A DNA stretch of 64,000 bases from Cutaneotrichosporon cavernicola (lineage: Eukaryota; Basidiomycota; Tremellomycetes; Trichosporonales; Trichosporonaceae). The stretch spans positions 682,001-746,000 of the forward strand of contig NC_083393.1 in the NCBI RefSeq assembly GCF_030864355.1, in the 5' to 3' direction. This document shows, in pieces, positions 55,302-64,000 of this stretch. Numbering within the stretch: position 1 is the stretch's first letter; each line of letters opens with the position of its first letter. Made by a program: the position numbers and the translations under genes. Under the pieces are notes generated by a model, which ran no database searches, had not been told where the DNA came from, and was given only the letters and a program-made list of their open reading frames with translations.

Positions 55302-56471
55302 CCTGCTATATATCTAGGCGATGAGCGTCGCTGGCCATGGGGTCCAGGGAGACCGCAGGAATAAGGATTTTGATTGAGATGGCCAGCGAGTTGGGATAGT
55401 GGGTAACGGCAATGTGACCAAGGACAACGAACGAGCACGTAAATAGGAGTCCAACCTAGTCTGTCCGGCATGCAGCCCGTACCTGGCCTGCTTTGGGAAT
55501 GCAGGTACGACGACGTTTGCCTCCCATTCTTGGGGTCCGACTTCCCCTGTATGTGAGAGCATGTTGCTCGGCTGTAACGTACATTCGGGGCGGAGCAGAT
55601 GGGAAGACCCAGTTTGGTACTTACTTGAAGGCAGGGCTAGCTGGAAGTGTGCCTGGTAAGTTGCGACGTCTCGTAATGCCTGAGCTGCTCTCCGAGTCAC
55701 ACTATGCGAGGCCAATCGAGTCCCCCTGGGATCTCACACTGCCAACCAACCCAACAATTGTCCTGTGACAGATGGAGTCGCGTACCCCCAGCAAGCTGGC
55801 CTCGCGGTGTGGTTCCTGGCCGAGTCCGACTCCACATGACACGTCCCGCTCCCTCTCCCGGGAACGTAACTCCATTGTCCGTCCCTGTGAAGAATCCCTA
55901 ATCCGGAGTCGCAACGTTATCTCCCTTTATGAATATGCTTGAGGACCACTGGAACATTGCCGGCCGTGCCGGACGCGCGTCCGGACTGACTTGGGAGGCA
56001 GGATTGAAGCGTTCGATTTGTCATGGCAATCAAGACAGGCTAGGGCCTCTTCAGAGTCATGTGAATAATGGATCATAATAAAGGTGGCTTCGGACCGCCG
56101 GCTCTGGACATGGTTGGAGATCTGGAGATGTGCAGCACAACGCTGCGGGGGACCGAGGCTGTTCGAACTCCCCGAGTCTCCGTAAAGTCCGGAAACGAGA
56201 ATCAGCATTCCACCGTCTCCATTGTCCCCTCCCGTCCGCATCATAAGGTGCACTCTGGCATCTGACACACGTCCCGTCGACGCCACAGGATCGTCCACAC
56301 AGCCCCAAACAGCTCCATCCCCAAGGGCCTCGACCTGAACGCCACCACCACCGCCACCGCCACATCCGAGGCAAACTCTCCGAGCCCACCGGCAACTCCT
56401 CCTCATCCCTTCCGTCAGCTCATGTCACTCACGTAAGGAGACGGAACATGCATAGCAAACAGGCAAAAGAT
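55302..56471. other. Spacer, nothing supportable
   Basis: Over 1.1 kb with mixed short frames on both strands and no recognised family, repeat or RNA gene. The left end holds the TATATAG element (55306-55312) for the minus-strand Cys-rich gene. Confidence 0.35.
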
Positions 56472-56555
56472 CTGCCCCACACGGACTCGAACCGTGGACC
56501 TCGGAGTTGTCATCGAGTAACAGCTCCACGCGCTAACCAACTGAGCCATAGGGCA
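56472..56555 (-). tRNA. tRNA-Asn (GTT), copy 3, 10-nt intron
   Basis: Minus-strand copy with the TGCCCTA/TGGGGCA acceptor, anticodon GTT (plus-strand AAC at 56519-56521) and intron CTCGATGACA (56508-56517). A T-run (CTTTTG) follows on its own strand. Except for one intron base it is almost identical to copy 2. Confidence 0.96.
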
Positions 56556-56855
56556 GGTGGTTGCGAGAGACATTTTTGGGCCCGGAGACACCGCGAAACA
56601 GAGACCTTCAGGTACGCCGAGCGGCTCTCAGAGAAGCTGCACGTAATGCAACGGTGCTGATGGACTGGTACAGGCGGGGAATAGCTTCCCAGGGGAAATT
56701 AGTACAGATACTCGTGTGAGACACGGCTGTTCGAGAAACTCGGAGGATGTGCATCAGAAGTACCCGCCAACACGAACGCGCCACATCCATCTCTCATCTC
56801 TTTCTCTTCTTCTTCACTGCCGCTGTTCGCAAGCTCAAAAAAGCGCGGCGCCATA

Positions 56856-56939
56856 CTGCCCCACACGGGCTCGAACCGTGGACCTCGGAGTTGTCATCGA
56901 GTAACAGCTCCACGCGCTAGCCAACTGAGCCATAGGGCA
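56856..56939 (-). tRNA. tRNA-Asn (GTT), copy 4, 10-nt intron
   Basis: Second minus-strand copy, 300 bases from copy 3. It has the same acceptor, anticodon (AAC at 56903-56905) and intron CTCGATGACA (56892-56901). The D-loop has GGCTAG as in copy 1, and the T-arm GGTTCGAGCC as in copy 1. A T6 tract on its strand (plus-strand AAAAAA, about 56837-56842) is the likely terminator. Confidence 0.96.
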
Positions 56940-57422
56940 TGCGGCGCGCTGCTGGGCGCCGCCGCGTTGCCCTGAAGCCGTGAGCGTTCGAATCTCCAAT
57001 GCAGACGGGCAGCAGCTGCAGGAAGTAGTGATGCGTGAGATAGAAAGTGCTGACAGACTCGCTGGGGTTCTGAAATGTCTCGCCTGGTGCCTTGACGGGA
57101 GGACGACGGGGTCATGTGCCTAGAGGTGTGTACGGATAGAAGTCACAAAGAGCAGGTTGGTTGACACATGCAGGGACGGGAATAAGATGTGGCATGTCAA
57201 CAGGAGCTGGTGCGTGCAGCGTTTCCAGAACTTGAGGTTGGCTGTTCTTTGGCTTCCTGTGTCACCACGGGTACTACCACTGTCTCGCGCGAGGTTCTTG
57301 GCACAGCGCTCCCGTACTACTGGCAATATCAGGCTGACCGCCATGCGGTCACCACCTCGGCACTGACTACTTCCTACCTCTGCATCGTGCTGCTTTCGAT
57401 TATTGCTCCCCTCCCTCTCCGA
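56940..57422. other. Spacer, nothing recognised
   Basis: This lies between tRNA-Asn copy 4 and the Cys-rich gene B. Only short frames; no repeat or RNA gene seen. Confidence 0.35.
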
Positions 57423-58078
57423 CTAATCCAGGATACCCTGCGGAGCGACCTTCATACCGCAGCGCCCACACGTGACCTGCTTCCGCGCGATAAAGCTAGA
57501 GTCAGCTAACTGTCCCCCGTGCCACGCACTAGATCATACTGAATGGGAAGCAGTAGATGAGGAAACACAGACCGCGGGCGCGGATCCGCGTATCATGCCC
57601 GTACCGCGCGCACTCGGGGTTGAGGGCGTGCGACGTACCTGGCATCAGCCTAATCCGCCAAGGACCCACCATTATCCGCAGAAGGGACAGCGTTCTGTGT
57701 GATGGAATTCTCCTTTCCTTCCATTCCGCTTGCGCCTGGAGAGGTTGGATAGGTTAGGTTTTGGTTTTGATGGGGTGGAGTTGTCAGACCAGGGCCGAGA
57801 GCCGGTGCAGAGGCGAACCAAGAAGAAGAGAGGGCCGGCGATGAAGTGCATTGCTGTGGAGAACGCAAGGTGACTTGCGAACACAAAGGACGGGGGCCGA
57901 GAGGGGCTTCGGCGTCGGTAATCCTTATGACTTGTAACGTCGAAAAGGATGGGTTATGTTGCCGTGGCGATGGCGAGAGTGCGAATGGATCAGAAGACGA
58001 AAGGCTGTCGGAGGCGAGAGGTAAGTGGCGAGCCGAGTAGATAAACGCCCGTGACGCATTGTTGATTATATGACTCAT
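57423..58078 (-). CDS. Cys-rich hypothetical protein B, probable paralogue of A
   Basis: Minus strand. Exon 1 is 57670-58078 (disordered, Ser/Pro-rich). Exon 2 begins at 57638 (TSHALNPECARYGHDTRIRA) and the last exon is 57423-57495, reading FIARKQVTCGRCGMKVAPQG and ending ILD-stop. The CA-x-x-GHD-x-R block and the terminal CxxC match protein A. The exon 2 donor is uncertain. GTATGA at 57539 leaves the CxxC exon out of frame by one model, while GTGTTT at 57568 keeps it in frame but shortens the block. So the gene may be spliced unusually or be decaying. No known family; a zinc-binding role is only suggested by the Cys pairs. Confidence 0.45.
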
Positions 58079-59148
58079 GTACCAGGTGACTAGTTTGAAG
58101 CTACTGGTCGCTAAGCTATACTACTCTGCAACGTCTGATGAGCACGAGGGGGCGAGGACGCTACCGAAACACGCCAGTCTAGCAGTCTAGTCTGAGCCAG
58201 GAACCCGGCATTTCCGGATAAAGACAAGAGCTTGGGCCGCCCTCTCAAGTCAGTCACAGCAATATGACAAACTCGCGCGAGACGTAACATACCCGCTCGA
58301 AATATAGTCAGACATTGTGATACCGGTATACGATAGGGACGCACGCTTCCCAGACTACAATTGGTCATGGACGCTCGCCGCACCGACTACACCGTCCCCG
58401 CTTTACCAGCGATCTGGGTTCAGCTCGGCACTGCAGTAATCCAACTCACAGAACCATACCCATATAGAAGCCAATAACGTGCCCCTCCGCTCGGCAGGTG
58501 GGATAGACAGGTGGCTGCCGGAAGTTGGCTGGGGCGGCAGGGTGGGCTGAGTGGCAGAGAGGAGGTGCTGGAATCAGCCATGACAGAGGGAGACGTACGA
58601 CCACGGATGGAGTACGTAACAATGTAGCTGTCTGTGCTGCTTGATCTGGATGGTTGGCAGAATCTCCTGGACTCGCGCTTCTGGCGGAACACCATCGTGT
58701 ACTTCGGGTGTTTGGTGTTTTGGGGAAGGAGTTGTTGCTTGCATCCATTGTCGGATGACGGCGATACTTATGCTGTGTCCACAAGACGACGTGACGGGCA
58801 CATGCGGCGTCGTGAGGCTGGCTTGCCTTGAGACATATGGCATTGAACTCCGTTCCGCCCGGTGCGGAGTGCAGTTGACATCGCCATAGCCTTTAGATAT
58901 TGTAGACGAGGCAGGTACAGTACGGCAAGGTCTGACGTCTGGATCGTAATGCCTGGCAGTCAAGGTTAACGTTTCGAGACGTTAGAAAAGCCGTGCCATG
59001 CCGCTGAGTGAGCCCCGTGTTTCAAGTCTGAGACTAACTTCTCTGGCCTCGATAGTTAGTTCGCTAGCCTGTACATATGTCAATGGTTCATTCAACATCT
59101 GCCTATGCACACACAGGGTCCAAGGTCTCAAAAGTCCTCATTCTCCAA
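58079..59148. other. Spacer, nothing supportable
   Basis: Several minus-strand frames (58420-58963) overlap and look weakly coding (for example GARYWLLYGYGS followed by a GTGAGT). No consistent gene model, family or RNA was found. Confidence 0.3.
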
Positions 59149-61613
59149 CTAAAAGTTGACGTTGACGCTCACACTGCTGCCCCCAAAGCCGCCAGTGAGC
59201 AGACGAAGATTCAGGACGACACCGTCCCCTTCCGTGCATCGCTCGTCTGCACAGAGGAGGCGCTTGGTCGAGCTCTTCAACGTAACTGTGACGCCAGAGA
59301 GCGTCTGGCTCGGGTTGGCGACGGTGACCGTGAGCGGTCGGACGCCGCGGCGACGGCGGCCCAGCCTGAACAGCAGCGCCACGGGCTTGTCGACCGTCAC
59401 GCTAAAGTCACCACTGTCGAACTGGGTGTGTGACACACAAGCCGTAAGGGGTGAGTCGGGCCAGAAGATGAGAGCCAGGCGGTCCTCCCCCACCGCACCC
59501 AGGACACCGTCGAGGTCCAAGGGGGTGGTGGATGGGCGGCGGCTCTCGCGGCGCAACGTGCCACGGGTGGTCCCCGGGAAGAACTCGTACGAGTATGTTG
59601 ATGAGGGGATAGTGGTGTACGCGGAGAAGATGTCGACGGTTTGGACGCCAGCAGTTGAAGTCGAGATGGCCGACCAATTCCCTGTGCGCGGGCCAGCGGA
59701 GAGCGTCAGGTTGAAGGGCACACCGTGGGACAGGTAGCCGTTGCCGCCGTACATGAGGGTGGTGCCAGAAATGTTGAGGGTGTCAGGAATGACCACAGTC
59801 TCGCGGTCTACTTCGGCCTCTGCGCCGCCGACTGCAGTGCGCTGGTCAAGGACAGTCACGACCGGCTTGTCGATTGCAGCGGGCCCTTCTTTGACAACCT
59901 TTGTGGTGGTCACGAGCACACTCCTCTCCAGGAAGAACCAGACCTTACGGAATGCCAGCGATCCATCCGCTGGGTCGAGGTAGTCCATGACGCTTGCGCC
60001 AAACTCACCGTCGCTCACAACGCCGACGTAGCTCAATTTTCCCATGAACCCAACCCTGTCTGAGCGCAGAGGCGCAGCATTCAGGATCGACGTGGTACCC
60101 GGAATCAGGTGCCAGTCCCAGCCGGCCTGGATGTCCTTGTACTCGTTGCCGGTAACGTACGAGAACAGTGTACCTTGGCCAAGGAAAAAGCCGTAAGGGT
60201 TGGCCGAGTTCGTGTACTCGGCGTTCCACGAACGAGACGAGAGCATTTTGTTGGCGAGCATGAAGTTACGGCGGCGGTGAACCATGTAGTCAGATGCGAA
60301 GAAGGCGCGGTTGCCCGTCAGCGGCTGCGAGAAGTTGGTTTGGAGACGATGAACGGTGTTTCCCAAATATAATGGGCCACTGAAGTCCTCCACGGCTCTA
60401 CCGAGCTTGGTTGCGTTGAAGTTGATATCGGCTGACGTCTGGAGGTCGCTCGAGTGAAACGTGAGGAAGCGCCCAATCGTATTGATGTCCCAAAGCAGGC
60501 GGTCGGTTGTCTTGTCACGGAAGATCATCCACTCGTTACCACGGATAAAGGCCGCGATCGCCTCGCGCACTGTGTCGTTCGCTGCGAACGAGGTGCCGAT
60601 TGCCTCGCCTTCGAGCTGGATGAACGCATTCAGCGCGTCCTTGCCGTAGTTGCCGTTGTACAGGATGCCGTCGTGCTGGAGGAACGAACCGTCACGGTGT
60701 ATGCCGTCTTGCGCCGGCGCGTCTGCAAACTTATGTCAGCTGGCGCAATCTTCCTATGAGCTCACGAGGTAGGAACCCATTGCACGGGAGAATGCCTCCT
60801 CGATAATAGTCTCGTTGTTGGTAAATAGCCCCATCGAGATCGAATTCTGCATGACCTGTCGTCAACCTTCATCGGGTGCGAGCGTATGCTTACGTTGACC
60901 ATATTGGCACCAGTGAGCACCCCAAAGGTGGGGTTGTCGAGATCGCGCAGCTCCCACGAGCGGTTCGGAATCGTGAAACACTTCTCCTTCTGCAAGTCGG
61001 TAAGATTGGCCGGCATGACGAGGAGGCATGCCGTCGTAACAAGCTGCGGGATGAGGATCACGTTTCCGAACCAGTTCTGGTTCCACGCTCCAGGTGTACC
61101 ACAAGGGCAGGGGCTTCAGTCAGCTCCACAGGACGACCAGAAGCTGAGCTCACGCCTTGCCACCTTCGGCAGTGCAGCCTGGGTTGGAGTAGTCACGCTC
61201 AAACCACCAGTCCATGCCCTTGAGGGCAGCCGAAAGGAGTGCCTCGTTGCCGTTGTACTCGGCCGGCGCGTTGGGGTTGAGGCCAGACCACGCCGAAGCC
61301 AAGGCAATAACGCGAATCCAGTGAAGCTGGATAGGCCAGTTGGCGCGCCCTTCTGTCAACACTGCATTCCACCCGGAGTAACGCAAGGAGACTCACGGGC
61401 GTCACAACCGATGCTGTAGTCGACGTCGCTCCAGATCCCCTCGGCGCTCTGGGTCTCAAGCCACATCGACACGTTGGCCATAACGGCGGGTGTGGTGAAG
61501 TCCGCCATGTCAATGCGACGGCGCTCGAGGATGAGGGCGACATCGGAAGTGTTCTGGGCCTTGACGAGAGAGGCGAGGGCGGCCGTGGCCGCCAGGAGAC
61601 GGGTGAGGAGCAT
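59149..61613 (-). CDS. Secreted polysaccharide lyase family 8 (hyaluronate/chondroitin/xanthan lyase type)
   Basis: Five exons on the minus strand: 61397-61613, 61154-61352, 60894-61113, 60766-60855, 59149-60729 (768 aa). The N-terminus MLLTRLLAATAALASLVKAQ is a clean signal peptide. The alpha-helical toroid includes WWFERDYSNPGC and GAWNQNWFGN, with the conserved Asn near residue 152. The catalytic block DGSFLQHDGILYNGNYG supplies His (about 261) and Tyr (about 270). An Arg-rich segment, RGNEWMIFRDKTTDR, comes later. The beta-sandwich includes ASDYMVHRRRNFMLANKM and the C-terminal lyase-8 domain (about 650-768). PL8 enzymes cut uronic-acid-containing polysaccharides by beta-elimination outside the cell. 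The exact substrate cannot be read from the sequence. A TATAAAA box lies about 80 bases upstream of the ATG. Confidence 0.94.
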
Positions 61614-61691
61614 TCTCCCGGAGTAAGTACTTGTTTGGGAGGAAGGAAGGTGGAGAGAGACGCGGGGAAAGAGTATGATACTTGACTGGGG

Positions 61692-61698
61692 TTTTATA
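61692..61698 (-). promoter_or_regulatory. TATA box for the PL8 gene
   Basis: On the minus strand this reads TATAAAA, about 80 bases upstream of ATG 61613, with a C/T-rich leader between. It is the clearest TATA box in the window and fits a strongly inducible secreted-enzyme gene (inference). Confidence 0.55.
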
Positions 61699-62618
61699 TG
61701 TTTAGTCAGCGTGTCACCCAATGGTCAAATGTATGTGGGCTGTGAGGAAGATCTGTACTGGGAGATGGCGAGATGAGCAACGCGACGGAAGGGGTGGGAG
61801 ACCATGAGCGGCCCGCGAACCCGGGAGATCGTGCGTGCCATGCGTGTCATTCGAGAACAGACAGATCAGGATATAGATATACAGCGTACGTCGTGTTTGG
61901 GCACAGCTTGTGGGGCGTCATTAGTAACAACGGATCAACCAGATTTGTGTAAACAAGGAAGGAGAATGACTTGGTTGACATTGGATGGGAGTCAATGCAA
62001 CGTCAGAGCGACGGGCCGGTGACGGACCGTAACGGCCCGGCTTACAACTTACTCCAAATAGCTCAGAAGTCCAACAGGATTCCACCCGGCCAGCTGACCA
62101 ACTCCACTTGGCTCATCAATGCAGTCGACAAACCTCACCACTAGTATCGCACTCGAGCCTAAACCAGTCAGCTGACGGGTCGCGTGACGGAGGGCATCGC
62201 GCTAAAACTTAGTCTCCTGCTGACTCGGTTCCTGCTTGTCAGCCATGCGTCAACTCGCATCCCACCCCGCCTAGGTCTTCCACACTCCCACAGCAATGGG
62301 TCGATCAGCGCTTGACGAACTCGGTGCTCGCTGTGCCAGCCTCTTTGACGTTGAGAGATTGGAGATGGGGAGCATAGCATTCAGCACGGGGTGTCTTCTG
62401 CAGATCTACTGGCCTGTGTTACTGTAAGTGAGTCATTTGGGCGGCCTGGGCGGATTGGCGTATTTGAGCAAAGTGCATTGCTTTCCCTCTGGCCTCCCTT
62501 GAGCCACCGTGGGAAAACATCCCACGTGGAATGGTGCCTGATGAGATTTCCGTGATGCAAGTTGTTGAGACCAGCTCGATCAAAGCATCTCAACTGGAAA
62601 CTCGCAACATAAGAAGGC
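61699..62618. other. Divergent spacer, PL8 / URB1
   Basis: About 0.9 kb with regulatory sequence for both genes. Near-palindromic C/G-rich segments occur (GGGCCGGTGACGGACC, about 62010-62030). No additional gene was found. Confidence 0.4.
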
Positions 62619-64000
62619 ATGGCGCCCAAACGTAAGCGTGGCGACGAAGTCGTACGAAACGACGTCGTACACCGTCCTGCACCTGGGACCAAGTTGTTCC
62701 CGACTGGTCGGGCGGTGCGCGATGGCCTGGAGACTGGGACAAGGCAAGGTAGGTTCAGCGCTTCGAGCTCGACGGGCCGTCGTGGCCCCGCGAACAGCGG
62801 TGCAAGGGCGTCGGTCCATGTTAAGCGGCGAGACATCTGACAGCAGCACTCGTCTCGTTCCACCAGCAGATCCTCACGCCGTACTCGAGCCTTCCTCTCA
62901 CCATCTCGCATGCTACAGTCCTGATCCTCCAACACTACCTTGACGTATCGCCGACGGTGGATGAGATCTTTGCAGCCTGGAAGGCGGCTGATGAGGTGGG
63001 TTTTGTATATGGTACTGGTTAACTAACCTCAGGCGAAGAATGACCCCCTCGCGCAGACCGCCGCGCACCTCCTCGCCCTCATTTTGCGCATCCTGACCCC
63101 GCTTCCCTTCTTCCACAAGCAACTTGTCGGTATCGTCAACAAGCTTGTTTCCCCCTCTGAACCATACCATGGCTTCCTCGGTCATCTCATTTCTTCTGGT
63201 AACCGCGATAACATCCACGCCGGCCTCGATCTGGCCTCAGCGGCCGCGAACGTCGACACTCCAGATGTCACGAACCTCCTGGGTTCTTCGCGCGGTCGCC
63301 TCGCCGTCAAGGTGTGGCAGATAGTCGTAGACCGTGGTGCGGCTAAGAGCTTTGGCAAGCTCCTCAACATGCGCCGCCGGAACAAGGACGGCAACATGGT
63401 CGAGTACGGCGCCGATCCCCTCGACCGTGCCGACATCCGCCACCTCGGTATCCAACTCATCCTACCCCTCCTCCCCGCAGCTGAGTTCCACGCGCACGCC
63501 AAGGCCATTCTTCCTAACCTCTATCATGGCCTCGTGGACGACCCCCCCGCGACGGTCTACCGCGTCCTCTCGGCTATGTGGGGCGCGATCAGCGGGCCAC
63601 CTCCCGGGGTTGCCCGTCGCATCTCCCTCGTGCTCCTGGACGAGGGAGCGCTGGACCACATCTCGCGCTTGCTTGGTCGCGAGGCCGTCGAGGCATCGTC
63701 CGAGCGGACCGTTGGTGACATTGCCAAGGGCTTCCTCGAGAGCGTTACGTCCAACCCAGCGCGTGGGATTTGCTTCCCTGACCAGGGCTGGTACGAGCGC
63801 GAGGACGATGACAGTAAACAGAAGCGGGGGCTTCACAACCGCATTCTGTCCAACGCGCTACGCAAGTTGGGTGCGCGTGTCGTCGATGATGACGGCCGCG
63901 TAGGTGCCTGGGTCCTCAAGGTATTCGAGGCTGCACCCGAACTTGTGGCCGGATACTGGTCGTACTCAGCACTTGCGCTCGACCCGCGCCTGGACGCGCG
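62619..64000 (+). CDS. URB1: Nucleolar pre-ribosomal protein Urb1/Npa1, 5' part
   Basis: Exons 62619-62748, 62844-62995 and 63033 to the right edge, where the gene is cut; about 417 residues are visible. The start MAPKRKRGDEVV is basic. The Urb1/Npa1 N-terminal repeat-like domain follows: ALVSFHQQILTPYSSLPLTI, VSPTVDEIFAAWKAADEA, GFLGHLISSGNRDNIHAGLD, LLGSSRGRLAVKVWQIVVDR, LLNMRRRNKD and ALDPRLDAR at the end. Urb1 works in the nucleolus in early 60S pre-rRNA processing, in a complex with Dbp6, Npa2, Nop8 and Rsa3. The full protein is expected to be well over 1,500 residues, so most lies outside the window. Introns are canonical (CTGACAG and CTAACCTCAG ends) and in phase. Confidence 0.92.

Noticed and set aside
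57189..57509. 106-aa plus-strand frame with hydrophobic segment
   Set aside because: Overlaps the CxxC exon of Cys-rich gene B on the opposite strand; no family match.

Overview
The window is nuclear DNA of a basidiomycete yeast, most likely of the Tremellomycetes and plausibly Trichosporonales. The genes are packed on both strands and are cut by many very short introns, mostly 30-50 nt. These have GTGAGY/GTNNGT donors and a CTGAC or CTAAC branch site only a few bases from the AG acceptor. Leaders are pyrimidine-rich. The recognised proteins are all fungal: mitochondrial ATP synthase subunit b, Cdc42, a Puf2/Jsn1-type RRM-Pumilio protein and a fungal Fpg-type glycosylase. No prokaryotic operons, viral genes or intact transposons were seen. 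The order assignment is an inference from gene style, not from a search.

Layout. 1-6.5 kb: lineage-type hypothetical genes (805 +, 1346 -, 2479 -, 2770 -, a small RGG protein at 4096 +, 5128 -). 6.5-26.2 kb: a dense housekeeping block: KIN17 (-), a CUE-domain protein (+), REV7 (-), a Src1/Heh inner nuclear membrane protein (+), a DUF1776-like protein (-), VPS71/ZNHIT1 (+), a 736-residue hypothetical (+), ATP4 (-), LEO1 (+), sphingosine-1-phosphate lyase (-) and an Fpg-type DNA glycosylase (+). 26.2-31.3 kb: two hypothetical genes. 32-47 kb: the CWF19-like splicing factor (-), CDC42 (+), the RRM-PUF protein (-) and a CBM21 PP1-targeting subunit (-). 47.4-58.1 kb: a gene-poor accessory stretch with a decayed F-box-like pseudogene, four intron-containing tRNA-Asn(GTT) genes (two on each strand) and two Cys-rich genes that look like paralogues. 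59.1-61.6 kb: a secreted family 8 polysaccharide lyase. 62.6 kb to the right edge: the 5' part of URB1/NPA1.

Functional themes: DNA repair and translesion synthesis (Rev7, Fpg, Kin17), chromatin and transcription elongation (Vps71 of SWR1, Leo1 of Paf1C), nuclear envelope (Src1/Heh), splicing (Cwf19), ribosome biogenesis (Urb1), polarity (Cdc42), mRNA control (PUF), glycogen/PP1 (CBM21 protein), sphingolipid breakdown (Dpl1), respiration (Atp4) and extracellular polysaccharide use (PL8). Neighbours are mostly divergent or convergent pairs. I see no co-regulated cluster.

The points most worth a second look are: (1) two competing acceptors before the CAAX exon of CDC42; (2) a one-base frame conflict at an otherwise clean splice junction in the Fpg-type glycosylase; (3) the missing AG acceptor in VPS71; (4) the two-plus/two-minus tRNA-Asn set with Cys-rich paralogues beside it; (5) the eroded F-box-like gene; (6) the window-wide compact intron architecture with microexons. 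I did not find convincing evidence of a wholly new multi-gene system.
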